A stretch of DNA of 64,000 nucleotides, from assembly GCA_004154925.1 (NCBI GenBank), contig QJNS01000043.1, forward strand, positions 331,800-395,799, read 5' to 3'. This DNA is from Monosporascus cannonballus. Taxonomy: Eukaryota > Ascomycota > Sordariomycetes > Xylariales. The position numbers and the translations under genes are program-made. The notes beneath the pieces are model-generated. The model had not been told where the DNA came from and did no database searches. It worked only from the letters and a program-made list of their open reading frames with translations. How positions within the stretch are numbered: the first letter of the stretch is position 1; every line of letters begins with the position of its first letter. Below, piece after piece: positions 1-10,895 of this stretch.

Positions 1-3000
1 TGAATGCGAGGCTTCTCGTTAGCCTCAACCGAGGCGTGATAGTGATGGGCGGCGATGCCGTGGTCTTGTAGCTTCTTCGCAATGGTCTCCGCCGATTTCC
101 TGGAGAGAGTGTACACAATCCCCGTCCGTCCCGGGTACTTCGTCTTGATAAGTTCAGCGATACTATCTACGTTGCCCTTTTCCTTCCTCAAAACCTCGTA
201 GTATAGGTTCGGTCGGTTGAAGCTTTGCGTGAATTCTTCGCATTGGTCAATACCTAAATTGTGTTTTATGTCCAGAATGACATTTCGGGTTGCGGTCGCC
301 GTTAGAGCCATCACTGGAACTCCAGGGAACCGCTTCCGAAAGGCGCCAAGTTCTTTATAGTCGGGACGGAAGTCGTGACCCCATTGGCTGACACAGTGTG
401 CTTCGTCGATGACCAGGCGAGCAAGCTTCTTCTTCCGGTAGAGCGTACTCAGTCCGTTGAGAAACGCTTTGCTTTTATTTACCATTTCCGGGGTTACATA
501 GAGGAGTTGGAATATATGTTCCGGAAAAGACTCGTTGAAGCATGACATGATCTCTTGTCGCGCATTAGGCGAGCTTTCCCCGTTGAACGTCACCGCCAAG
601 ATGTTGATTGCCCTGAGATGGTCCACCTGGTCCTGCATCAAACTGATCAGCGGCGACACCACAATGGTCATCCCGGAAGTCCTTCCGCTGGAGATGATGG
701 CTGGGAGCTGATAGCACAGGGATTTCCCGCCGCCGGTCGGCATCAGGATGAAAGCATCTTTCCCAGACAATGTAGCATTGATTGCTTCCAGCTGGTTGTG
801 CCTAAATCCCGACATCCTGAACCTATCCTTCAGGGCCCTTTTCACATCTGGAGACCATGGAAACTTCATCAGCTCTGGCGGGAAGGATGTCTCTCTGGAG
901 GAATTAGAGACTCTTTTGACAGTTGGCTTCTGCTTCCGGGAAACAGCATTCCCCGATGTCTCCGTGAGTACGGATCGACCTGGCGCGCTTTGTGTGCTCC
1001 TCGAAGTGACTTTCTGAAGCTCGAGATCTTCCGCTACCATGTTCATATCCAAGTCCTCATCGCTATAATTGCTGTCATAGCCCTGCTGGTGGCTCGCAAG
1101 TGACCTGCCCGGGCTCTTGCGGCTCTTACCTTTAGGCAAGTTTGACCTTGCACCTATTGCTGCTGGTGGCTGACGCGATCGAGGAGGCTCCAAGTCTTCG
1201 AAAAGATCATCGTCGTCAGAGAGATCGTAACTATCTGCATCCAACCTTACGGTAGGTTGCGGTCGCATCGGAGTTCTGGTGGCCACCTTCCGTGGTGCTG
1301 AAAACGAAGTCTCCTGTCCGTAACTGAACAGCCCACGTTGAGGTGAAGGTGAAACGTCGTGTTGGCGTTCTCTGCTAGGAGATCTTCGGGATGGTGAGTC
1401 GCCTAAAGCCATAGTGACAGCTTCTCTAGGAGGGACCTGGGTTTGGAGGATGACTTGGGTGTTGCCTCCCGGAGCGAGCATAGTTTCCCTGGATAAGCTT
1501 GGGAGGCCGGGATTCCGCCGTGATTGAGTCGCTTGCACCAACGGTTCGGGATGAAGATTCTGGGAATGTTGGACATCTGCACTTTCGAAGAGGCTGCGGT
1601 CATTGATACCAGCCTTTAGCAGACTCTCTAGTAGGGATGCCTGATGGTGTCCAATTTGTTTGTCCAGCTCGTCAAGTCGAGCCTCGTCATCGTGTGTAGT
1701 AAGATCATGGGCATAAGCATCCGAAATCCTTGATATCAAGACATCACGCTTAGCTTCATATTCTTGGTAAGACCGGTATTCGCTCCCGAGGGCTTCCAGC
1801 GCTGTTTCTTCCCGGAGAAGCTCTTCCTTCTCGAGTTTCAGACGATCCCTGAGCTCCAAATCCCTTTGTCGAAGGCTCTTCTCGAACGCTACCCTGTTCT
1901 GATTGAGCTTCCGCCGAAGTAGTTCCCGTCTTTTGTAGATGACCGATGGTTGTTCTAAGAAGAGCTCCAAGACGAAAGAATTTCCCCCATCACTGAGCGG
2001 GTGGCTCCTTTGACTCGTATGCTTCGGTTCTTCCCAGGTAGTATCCGCCAGCTCAGGGGCTCCGGCTAGGTCGACTTCACGCTGACCTTCGTAACCATGT
2101 TTACGAGGTGATCGCCTAGCTGTCTCTTCAGCATTAAAGAGAGTCCGCCGAGACTTTGACGGGGTATCGAATGCGTCTATGACTTGACCCTTGCGTGGAG
2201 ATCTACGAGGCGAACTTCTGCGGTGCTTAGCGGACTGGGCAGAGTCGAGCACATAGTGACTGGTGGGGGTTATAGACTCGTCATCAGAATCCATAATCAC
2301 ACGGTCATCGTGTTTTCTGCGTCTAGAGTCCTGCGCCTCTAGCTGATCAAGCTTAGGTTCTTCGTCCGAGTCATATTTCGCAGCCTTTGGGATGCGTCTC
2401 CGGGGCGATTTGAATGGTGACCGTTTCGTGGCACTCTCCTTTAGAGGCGAAAGTTCACTGACATCGTTGACTTTCACAGGCAGCGCTGCGGACTTCAAAG
2501 GCGTGTGATCAATTCGAGGGATAGCCCGAGATCTCGTCTTAGCCGGTGAAGATGTTGTGGATCGTTTAACTCGAGAGTGAACCAGCTCCTCTTCAGAAAG
2601 GATGTCGTCGATATCATTGAAGTAGTCGTCAGTGGATGTGGTCGGCGGTCGGCTAATGTCCTCGCTTTTCCGCTTCTTCCCTCTCTTAGGAGTCAGGGGC
2701 ACCGGCCTTGTGGCATGTTCTTCCGTCCATAACGTGACATCATCTCCAAAGGCAACGGAGCCTCCACTGGGAAGCGGTGGCTCTGGCCGGGAAGCAAAAT
2801 CCTCCCGCCATATACGAGTACCGCTTCCGAAGGCGGCAGATGCAGGGGATATTTGGTCCCCATCACCGGTTAGGTCAATCGTATCGAAAGCAGCACTACT
2901 AGCGAGCGTAGGACCAGGAGTGCGAAAATGATTCTCGTGCCTCCTATCGTGGAGCTGAAGTCGGGGCGAAGGGTTCTTCCCAGCCGAAGGGCTGGTGCCC

Positions 3001-3527
3001 ACTAATATAAAATTTAATAGAGCTTTCTGAAGAGAGAAGGGACGCGACCTACCCGAATTCTCCTTAAGGAGCTCGCTATACTGCCTGTGGAGCGAACCCA
3101 GCCCCGTGGCAGTGGAGGTTGTCGAAGTCGGCGTAAGCAATTGTTCCTGTTGAAAAACGAGATTCGGCCGTCTTGGTCGGGGATTCGACACCAATCTTGC
3201 CATACTTCCTCCTAATCCCCGGTCCGTCGGCCTCCCTTCCGTTCTCGATGTCTGCGCCGTGTCCACATGGGAGGACTCGGCTTGGGAAATACCGACGAAC
3301 TTTTCCGAAGGAGGAGCTTGAGTCGGTAACCGGAACTGACTTATCGAATGCGTGCCTGAATTGACATCTGCTGGTGTAGAGACTATATGCGCTGTAGACG
3401 GCTGGTCGGTCTGGGAGACGTCTCCAGGCTGATCATGAGCAGGCGGCAGAGCAGGCGCGTTTGGCGCGTTTAGTACGAGATTAGCCAGCAGCCAAGTCAA
3501 CTGGTCCCTTAGATTATTGCGTGTCAT
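1..3527 (-). CDS. RecQ-family DNA helicase (BLM/Sgs1/QDE-3 type), 5' part
   Basis: This is a 3'-5' DNA helicase of the BLM/Sgs1/QDE-3 type, known to resolve recombination intermediates and stalled forks in the nucleus. The start is the ATG at 3527. Exon 1 is 3053-3527, an intron with GTAGGT donor lies at 3002-3052, and exon 2 runs from 3001 off the left edge. About 1158 residues are present. The first ~890 are low-complexity, Ser/Arg/acidic and partly coiled-coil, as is usual for the long N-terminus of Sgs1/BLM. The helicase core follows, with Walker A MPTGGGKSLCYQLP near residue 912, DEAHCVSQWGHDFRPDY near 1023, then TATAT and the beginning of the second RecA domain. The rest of the core, RQC and HRDC should lie beyond position 1. 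I am sure of the family. The BLM-class call rests on the long N-terminus. Confidence 0.93.
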   Translation of the reverse strand, partial: MTRNNLRDQLTWLLANLVLNAPNAPALPPAHDQPGDVSQTDQPSTAHIVSTPADVNSGTHSISQFRLPTQAPPSEKFVGISQAESSHVDTAQTSRTEGRPTDRGLGGSMARLVSNPRPRRPNLVFQQEQLLTPTSTTSTATGLGSLHRQYSELLKENSGRSRPFSLQKALLNFILVGTSPSAGKNPSPRLQLHDRRHENHFRTPGPTLASSAAFDTIDLTGDGDQISPASAAFGSGTRIWREDFASRPEPPLPSGGSVAFGDDVTLWTEEHATRPVPLTPKRGKKRKSEDISRPPTTSTDDYFNDIDDILSEEELVHSRVKRSTTSSPAKTRSRAIPRIDHTPLKSAALPVKVNDVSELSPLKESATKRSPFKSPRRRIPKAAKYDSDEEPKLDQLEAQDSRRRKHDDRVIMDSDDESITPTSHYVLDSAQSAKHRRSSPRRSPRKGQVIDAFDTPSKSRRTLFNAEETARRSPRKHGYEGQREVDLAGAPELADTTWEEPKHTSQRSHPLSDGGNSFVLELFLEQPSVIYKRRELLRRKLNQNRVAFEKSLRQRDLELRDRLKLEKEELLREETALEALGSEYRSYQEYEAKRDVLISRISDAYAHDLTTHDDEARLDELDKQIGHHQASLLESLLKAGINDRSLFESADVQHSQNLHPEPLVQATQSRRNPGLPSLSRETMLAPGGNTQVILQTQVPPREAVTMALGDSPSRRSPSRERQHDVSPSPQRGLFSYGQETSFSAPRKVATRTPMRPQPTVRLDADSYDLSDDDDLFEDLEPPRSRQPPAAIGARSNLPKGKSRKSPGRSLASHQQGYDSNYSDEDLDMNMVAEDLELQKVTSRSTQSAPGRSVLTETSGNAVSRKQKPTVKRVSNSSRETSFPPELMKFPWSPDVKRALKDRFRMSGFRHNQLEAINATLSGKDAFILMPTGGGKSLCYQLPAIISSGRTSGMTIVVSPLISLMQDQVDHLRAINILAVTFNGESSPNARQEIMSCFNESFPEHIFQLLYVTPEMVNKSKAFLNGLSTLYRKKKLARLVIDEAHCVSQWGHDFRPDYKELGAFRKRFPGVPVMALTATATRNVILDIKHNLGIDQCEEFTQSFNRPNLYYEVLRKEKGNVDSIAELIKTKYPGRTGIVYTLSRKSAETIAKKLQDHGIAAHHYHASVEANEKPRI

Positions 3528-3831
3528 GAAGTCGTGGTGGAACACCAGTTCCACAGAGACTCCATGGAAACTTTTTATTCAATTGGCATGACAATCGCTG
3601 CCGCTGGCAGTCGGAGTGAGTGTGTATAGCTCTGTTGTTTGTCCAGATTCGCGTTGGACGGCGGCTATGGTAAAAGAAGTATATGTGGGGCCTCATGGCG
3701 GTTCGCGATAACCCGCCAATACGCCAAAACACCAAGTCATGTGACTATGTCCACCACTTTAAGAGGTTTTCGAGTAGTTGCATACAGCGCTGTAACCCCT
3801 CCATATCCGCATACCCAAACCCCTTCATGGC
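3528..3831. promoter_or_regulatory. spacer: RecQ helicase promoter and DUF1275 3' end
   Basis: These 304 bp separate the 3' end of the DUF1275 gene from the RecQ start codon, both on the minus strand. The stretch must hold the helicase 5'UTR and promoter. I see no distinctive motif and no convincing gene in it. Confidence 0.4.
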
Positions 3832-4803
3832 TTAAAGTTCTTCTAAACCGTTCGATGTCGGTTGTCTTGCGAGCCATGAATGTATTAGTGTCCTTTTCGG
3901 CGCCGTCCTTGAGTCGACCTGCTTTGGCTTTTCCGCGCTGTTAAACAAGTACATGAAGGTAACCAGCAGTTTACCGGCTGCCGAAACGAACAGTGCTACC
4001 GGAGAACCAGCAGACCTGGCTATAGCAACTCCCACAAGTGATCCGGCAACTAACGACGCCAGAAAGCCCACACGTCTGTTCCTTGGCCTGTTGTTCCGTG
4101 CGAACAGATGCGGGTCGATCACCAGATCGATCCATGCCGCAGTGGCCATCGCAGTACTTATTTCAGTTGTTGCAAAGGAACGGGGTTGCACGACTTGGCT
4201 CCCAGAGGCGAAGGCTAGTAACGATACCACCGCTACTGGCGCGGCGCCAACGGGGCCGGTTGCTGCTTTGTATTGGATCGCTGCAGCGGCGAATACAAGA
4301 CAAGTTTGTAATAAGTTGCAGAGGAGAAGCCATATCCTGCGTCGCGGCCCAACAAGATGGCTCACTTGGCCAGTTACCCATCCTACAATACAAGATATCA
4401 GCCCCCGACCCAAGAACAAATCCGGTAGCCAGCACCAACGCCTCGAATAACGTCGTTGGAGGAAGGTCCTCGGCAAAAAGGTGTCCGTGCTCTCTAAACG
4501 AGATAAGTTTGAAGACCCGGATCGTCGCATACCTGCGAAAAGGAAGAAGCCAAGTGCGGCTCCAACATTTGCTGAGATGAACATTTCGCCATCTAAACCG
4601 GGCGAGAGGGCAGCTACCATGAGGAGGGCGGTGTTTCCCGTCTGGTTCGAGGCCTACAACGCCGAAAATTAGTCGTGGCTCGTTGTGGCTCGGCAAGCCT
4701 TCAGGGCACAGGTAAGGAATACACGGCGTCAGGTATCACATAGGAAACAATGGTAGTCGGGGAATGAGATGGCGTTCTGAATCCCAGTGCAGCTTGTGAT
4801 CAT
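3832..4803 (-). pseudogene. DUF1275 (YoaK-like) membrane protein, splice donor apparently broken
   Basis: Fungal DUF1275 proteins are small multi-pass membrane proteins of unknown function. Three exons can be joined: 4744-4803 (ends SFPDYHCF), 4533-4653 (ASNQTGNTALLMVAAL, then NVGAALGFF) and 3832-4382 (GWVTGQVSHLVGPRRRIW and the hydrophobic C-terminal half). The joined product would be 243 residues. The second intron (4383-4532, 150 bp) is canonical. The first (4654-4743) should start GTATGT but reads CTATGT, a single G-to-C change on the coding strand at 4743. No other GT donor restores the frame. The in-frame ATG at 4801-4803 follows a stop, and the usual ~30 N-terminal residues are missing or in an exon I could not place. 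The coding halves are otherwise well kept, so this is a recent pseudogene, an unusual splice site or a base error. Family assignment is firm; functional status is not. Confidence 0.62.
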
Positions 4804-6782
4804 ATGTTAATAACCATCCCATACCGGATGATGTCCGGAGAAGCAGAGCAGAGCTTCAACTCTCATCAATTTCGGCTCTGCAGCTCCGGATCTTTCAAGG
4901 GAAAGATCCTTACAAGGTCAGCATCGTAAGTTCAACCTCGACGAGCGTCGATGGTCGTAAGGACTCCAGTTGGTGACGCCATATCTGAGGACCCGGAGAT
5001 TTATTCTCTACGGAACTAGGTGCAGCAGCTTCACCAGCTTCTATATCACAGGTGGCTTGATCCGCATTCGGACAGGGGGCATGGTGTGGGGTCTAACATA
5101 TTTGGCCCACCAGTAAGCTCTACACAAAATTAGGACGTCGAGCACTAGCGCCAAGGATACGAAACATACGACTGCCCTGCCTCAGCACATTTTCCAATAT
5201 AGTATCAACTGCATAGGGGGGCTCGTCAACTTTATTTAGCCAGCCTACACGGCAAACGGGCACTAGTCAACGATACCCGTATTACCGGTTTTCCAGTGGC
5301 GGGCGGTCCACCCACTTGGATAGCTACCATGGCCATGCTGGCAAGCCGGGGCTATGGTGTCCTCCCTGATCGACTAACCTAGATCTCCTTGTTGTCATAC
5401 CAGCCGCGCCGTGGAAACCGCCACGAATATTATTTCATCACCGTCAGGGTGGGCCACAGAACTGGCCGACAGCCGTTTCAGCTAGAAGAGGTCGAGGGAA
5501 GGCTTACGTATATTGATCTAGAACGCCTCTTGTGGGGCACACGTCACATTAGCCCAATAATTTCCCGGAAACGTTGCATTGACGTTCCGGCTCTCGCAGC
5601 CGGCCTCATGTGGACCACACGGATCTTGGCGGCAACAGGGCGGCTCCGAGAGCCTCTAGGCAAGACGTTCTGCCGTGAGGTAAGACAGCGACAACATAAG
5701 ACTGACCAAGCTTGTGTTCGATGCGCGATCACATCACGTTCAGCCTGATAGTGGTGTGGTTCCCTTCCCCGACCAACTGACGTAGCTGTGGGGAATCCTG
5801 TTTAGGGTGTAGTGTCCCTCTTCGATAGAATGCTCTTCATATATTAGCCTCAAGGGATTGATCTACCAGACTGTAAACTGGAGCGGGATGATGGATACTG
5901 CAACTGCGGTCTTGACTTTACAACTTTGGTACTTTAGCCTCTTATCGTACGGGCATAACGTACGCGGCTTTAATCGAGAAATTTATTAGGGGCTTTTTCT
6001 ATAATCCGGCCCAATGTATAAAGCCCTTAATATCTGTTTCTCTGCCGTATAAATGCGGTGATTGTAGCATTAAATAAGATCTGTAAAAGGCAAGTTTCCT
6101 AAGGACATATTTCCGTGGACCGTACTAACAATGGACACGGGTCTTGCTATGTGTAAAACTCCCCAAGGGTGTTTTTTATTAGATACCTCCAAAAGGGTCC
6201 ACTGCAGAGTCAGGGAGACTCTCATACGAATTTGTATGGAAATAAACATGCTTTGACGGCTGTGCCGGTACTTGCCGCTATCGCAAAGTAACGAAGATCG
6301 ATGTTGGCTAAGATCCCAATATATATCCCATACAAGCTCTATGGGAGTCTACATCCTATCCTCTAGTGGGCAAGCGGAGGTAACTAACTAAGAATACCCC
6401 TGGGAGTTGTAAAATCAAGCGGTAGCGCGTAAAGGTCTAGACTGCAGAGGGTAAAGGTGTAGAAGAACTCTACCACTGTCCCTTTAATATGTACGAAACC
6501 CAGGACCGCCATTTAGATCGGTAAGGGCCTCAGCCGAACCATTAGACATACTCGACCTCAAGACAAGCCATAAGTCTTGTGAATATGTATATGTATCGTG
6601 GATGCGCCGGACTGAGGCGAATGCAGTCAAGTAGGAAAAGCTACCCCTGAGACAAGATCAACCATAGCCTAGCCAACAGCGAAGAAGTATCTTCTGCGCT
6701 TTACGCTTTACGCTTGACCATATCCCGGACAACAAGCCAATATGCATAATCACGGAACCGCCCCTAGCACTTCCGTGGCATA
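4804..6782. other. about 2 kb without a supported gene
   Basis: No open frame here looks like protein, and I found no tRNA or rRNA. The longest frame, 119 codons at 5389-5748 on the plus strand, has no recognisable domain or intron logic. A short imperfect hairpin sits at about 5984-6032. The stretch is probably intergenic, possibly with decayed repeat DNA. Confidence 0.45.
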
Positions 6783-9430
6783 TCAGACCTCCCGGACCTC
6801 CTTAGCCACGGCATTGCAGAGGGCGACCCTGACCCCGGCGCCCGTCAGGACATGGATCCAGAGGCGCTGCGTATCGCTGAGCCGGTCATTGGCGCTCTTG
6901 ACCTCGGCGAACATAACCTCGGCGGCTGGCTCCGTGCGCCAGAGGACGAGGTCCGGGATGCCGCCGCCCCGTTGGCCGTACTCCTGGGCGACTACCTTGC
7001 AGATGGCGGCGAGGGCGGCGCCGTCGAAGCAGCGGGCGAGCTCGAGCAGGTCCGCGAGCTCGTAGTCCCAGTTGAGGCCGACGACGCAGGTGCGCCTCTC
7101 ACGCTCCCGCTCGTCGACTTCTCCGATCAGCCGTGCGGCCCCGCCGTTGGTGATTTCGACGAGGCGATGGTTGATCTCGGACGCTCGCGCCGGGTAGAAG
7201 GCGTCGGTGTGCAGGTCCAGCGGGCACGTCTGGTAGGCCGTCTGGAAGACGTTGGGGATGTAGAGGAAGAGGATGTCGAAGAAGAGGTAGGCGAAAAGCG
7301 TCCTAATGATTCCGCCCTCCGCGTGGTAGCCTTTCCAGCCTTGGCTACGGTACCAACTGAGACACATAGCCTCCACGCTACATTCCCCGCCGCCCTCGGC
7401 CTCGTCTACCCATACGGTTTTGGTACTTGGCCCTCGTCCCTTTTTACCCGTAACGTCGTCTTTCTTCAGCTGGATGCCCTCGGCATGGTGCTCCTCCGGT
7501 CGCTTCAGCCGGACGTGACCGAACTGGTGCTGTAAACGCTTTGGGACTTTGAGCTGCTTCTCAAGCTTGACTAAGCGCTTCTGTATGTCGTAATGATAGA
7601 TCAAGTGGCAATCTCGGTCTTCTAAGGCAGTTTCACAAGTCGTCACCGCAATCCGCTTCCAGTGTTTCTTCTGCAATTCGATGTCGGTGTATGCAGGATC
7701 CGGCTCAAGGGCGTACATATAATGCTCCTCCAAGAGAGCTCTTCGCTGATACCAGGAGCCCCGGCGGGCCAGATGAAATAGACGCTGCTCTAATAGTTCG
7801 ATTAACAATGCATGCTCCCGCTGACGTTCCCTTAGCCTGCCAAAAACATATGCGGCCTTGTGGACGATTCGAGTATACGAGTGTGCCGGGTTAAGCCGTC
7901 TCAAGTAGGCCCCTTCGCCCGTTTCATATACTCTTTCCTCTTTCAGCTGTTCCTCTTTGAGGATGGTCTTCCATCTCGGGTAGATGCCCTCAAAGATGTC
8001 GATGACCTTCCGAAAGTCTGCCTCGCGGACTAGGCCACTGGATTCTAAAACAGTATCTACGGCGCACTCCGTCCTCATTGCGGTCTCGAACTCTAGTAAT
8101 TGGTTCCGCGAGGAAAAGATATTGGCGGATCTACTTACGACGTATCTCGGAAAGTTGCGCTTGGAGATTTTAGCTAGGATAATAGTGGTTAGAGACTTTT
8201 CTGTCCATTCCGTGGACCGGTAGAAGACAAGATGGACCCTCTCGAATAAATTGAAGACCGACAGAGACAGCCGAATGCAAGGCCCGGTTATAGCCAGAAT
8301 TTTCTCGAGAAAATGCTTGTTCCTGTTAGTGTCTTCTCCTGGCGCTGGACTCGGTGAATCAAGTTCTGGTGTCCCCTTTTCAGGTGAGCCGGTAGAATCA
8401 GCGGTGTTAGAGCGCCGGAGTCCTAGCGACATAAGGCCAGCTTGTTGGTGACTCATCTTGCAGATAGCTCTTGCGAGGTCGCCCTTCGTCTTGCCTTGGA
8501 CTTTCGCACCTTTGGCTAGGGCTTTGACCTCATCGAGGCTGAGAAGTGCGATCGCTTCTTCTATGGAGTCGATGAAATCCTCTGATCTATCGGCAAAGGC
8601 AAAGGTATCGCCAAGGAGAAGGTCCTCTTGCTTTTCAACAAATGGAGCGAGAAAGGCTTCTGCTGATTCGTCTGCTGATGGCGAGCTACTACTAGCTTTC
8701 GAGAAGCCTCGACTCCTCTGAAGCTCGTTGACGGCTGCTTCAGTATCGGATATATCCTCATGGTAACCTAAGCGTGCAATCCGGTGCCATTGGGCAGTCT
8801 TCCTTAGAAATAGTCGTACATATCTGCAAGAAAAATAAGAACCTGGTATGATGCGTAGACGTAACTCAGTTTGGGAGCTTACAAGAACTGAGCCTCGTAG
8901 CCAAGTAAATTCCATTGAACAAAGATCGATCGCTCCTTCTCATCGAATAGATGTGACTCTTCATCAAGCACGGTGCTCAGGGCCAGATTGAAAGCATCGA
9001 CATAAATGGATGTTTTACCCCTGACCCATTTCCTCGATTCGAGCCTTGACTCGGCGGTCTCTGCAGTATTATTGCCCTGGCCGCCTTGGGATGATTTGAA
9101 TATTTCGTACTCCTCGAGAGCTTCCTTATCTAACTTCACATCCGGCAAGGAGCTTTCGATGGCAGGGGGGAGAGGGCCAAAGGGCTCATCGGTCGACGAT
9201 TCAAAATCTGGATCCGAGGTCACCGTATCTTCCCCTTGTACGGTCCGCGTTTGCCTTAATGCGCGGGGATTTGACGATGACTCCTCCGAGACATTATTGC
9301 CATCGGAGTCTTCCTCCCGTTTTGTCTTTTTCGCAGGAGGCTCATCCGTGGTTTGGACACGGCTTCCATTAGAAGAAGTTAACAACTGGTCGCCACGAGA
9401 TATCTTTCCTCTTTTAATAAAAGCATCCAT
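6783..9430 (-). CDS. FAN1: Fanconi-associated nuclease 1 (FAN1), VRR-NUC domain
   Basis: FAN1 is a structure-specific nuclease that cuts DNA during interstrand cross-link repair. Exons are 8883-9430 and 6783-8823, with a 59-bp intron (GTAAGC...TTGCAG) that closes the frame exactly; the product is 862 residues. The N-terminus is acidic and disordered, with a basic PPAKKTKRE nuclear-signal-like stretch. A SAP-like helix pair lies at about 272-305, followed by a long helical (TPR-type) region. The C-terminal VRR-NUC domain has the PD-(D/E)XK pieces GGGIPDLVLW (PD near 806-807) and AEVKSANDRLSDTQRLW (E-V-K near 823-825). Family members commonly read EVKGP at the last site, here EVKSA; the catalytic E and K are present. 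No UBZ zinc finger is visible, as is common outside animals. It is divergent from the Sdc1 gene across a 391-bp spacer. Confidence 0.95.
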
Positions 9431-9821
9431 CGTAGGCTCATGTGGTGGCCTGGAGACATCTTCGCTGGTCCGACTCGGAAGAAAAGGTAGACGGATGACT
9501 TCATACAGGACAAAGAACGCGGGAACGCGCCTCTGGCAAGAGACAAGGGTTCAATAGAAACGCGCGGTCACGGGACCACTTAACGCATTGGGATAGCGCT
9601 GCCAAAAAGTAATCACTAGCAGCCTTCTTTCCGTCACAAGAATTAGACACGCAAGAAACGAGGTTTTTGGCAGTCGGTTCCGGCTGCGCTATCGTGAGTA
9701 TCCCAAAGTCAATTTCCAACTCTCGACACTTTCCCACGCCATAGGCCTTTCAGAACTTCGACCTCACGAGCTCGACAATTCATGCCCCTTGAGCTCCTAT
9801 CCTCCCTGCAAAGCCCAGATC
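9431..9821. promoter_or_regulatory. shared divergent promoter, FAN1 (-) and SDC1 (+)
   Basis: The two start codons, at 9430 on the minus strand and 9822 on the plus strand, face away from each other with 391 bp between them. Both promoters and both 5'UTRs must fit in this spacer, so the genes may be co-regulated. I see no clear TATA box. Confidence 0.5.
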
Positions 9822-10584
9822 ATGGCGGACGACACCCCCAAGTCGACGACCCCGATCCCGGTTCCGGTCCCCGTGGGCAGCAGCACGGGCGAGGCAGCCG
9901 CAGCGGCCGATGCGACCGCGAGCTCGGCGGCGGGAAACCCCAGCGGCGGTGGCGTCGTCGAGACGGCCGAGAAGGACGTCGCCATGGCGGACGCGCCGGG
10001 GAGCGGCAACGAGCAGGCGCCCGTAAGTTCGGTCCCGGTCTGATCCCATTCAGTAGTGTGTATTTTGCATTGCGCCGATCCGTCCACTTCCCGTTCCCTT
10101 CCTTCCGCGCGTGGTGTTTAAACCGGGGGAAGGATTACCCTGCCTGACCGCTTGCTGACATACGCGAACCCGCCCACGGGTTCCGGCTTTTAGTCTCCCG
10201 CCCCCGTCGCAACCACCGCCACCAATGCCCCGAGCCCGGCGCCGCCTGCGCGCACTGGCACGCCGCGCATCGGCCCCGAGGGCAACACGTCGTCGCGCGC
10301 CGCCTCGCAGCACCCCGACCAGGGCTTCACCATGCCGGCCGAGGCGCCTCCCCACGGGGCCCCCGTCCGCCAGTACCTGAACTCCAAGGTCACCGGCACC
10401 TTGCTGGAGGGGATGAAGGCAATCGCGAAAGAGCAGTAAGCAATCAACACCTACTATCCTGCATACGGCCGAAGATACGATTTGGAGTTGCCGCTAACTT
10501 CATATGAAAAGGCCGAAAGATCCCTTGAGAGTACTTGGAGAGTTCCTGATCCAGCGCTCAAAGGAGCTCGAGACTCAGACATAA
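9822..10584 (+). CDS. SDC1: COMPASS subunit Sdc1 / Dpy-30-like protein
   Basis: Sdc1/DPY30 is a small dimerising subunit of the COMPASS (Set1) histone H3 lysine-4 methyltransferase complex in the nucleus. Exons are 9822-10022, 10194-10435 and 10512-10584; the introns start GTAAGT and GTAAGC, and the product is 171 residues. The first ~120 residues are Ala/Pro/Ser/Thr-rich and look disordered. The C-terminal Dpy-30 motif is clear: VRQYLNSKVTGTLLEGMKAI, then KDPLRVLGEFLIQRSKELE. The motif's two helices are split by the second intron, whose acceptor (GAAAAG) is weak but gives the conserved sequence. The ATG at 9822 was chosen because it lies just ahead of the open frame; an ATG at 9782 is in another frame. 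Confidence 0.93.
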
Positions 10585-10895
10585 AACGCGGAACTACGAG
10601 GTAGCATAATAATGGCGTTTACAAGAGGTTATCAACGGATTTGGCGTTACGACATGGTACATAGCATGGACATGGACATGTTGACTTTTGTCTTTCACAA
10701 AGATACCAATTGCTTAGGGAGTGCGAATCATATGCATTGACGAGATTCTTATTGTGATCTCTCTATGTGGGCTTCCATTCTGCCTGTGAAATTGAAGCGG
10801 TGGGCTTTTTTGACCGTCCACCGTCCTGAAACGCAATTCCCTTTCCATGAACTCCGTGACCAAGCACCCCATTCAACAAACACCTCTACGGGCTT
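10585..10895. other. convergent 3' spacer, SDC1 and RPS13
   Basis: These 311 bp lie between two converging genes and should contain both 3'UTRs and polyadenylation sites. No further gene is seen. Confidence 0.4.

Noticed and set aside
4163..4696. A second 177-codon minus-strand frame over the DUF1275 gene
   Set aside because: It is the +1 shadow that reads through both introns; the conserved DUF1275 motifs are in the other frame.
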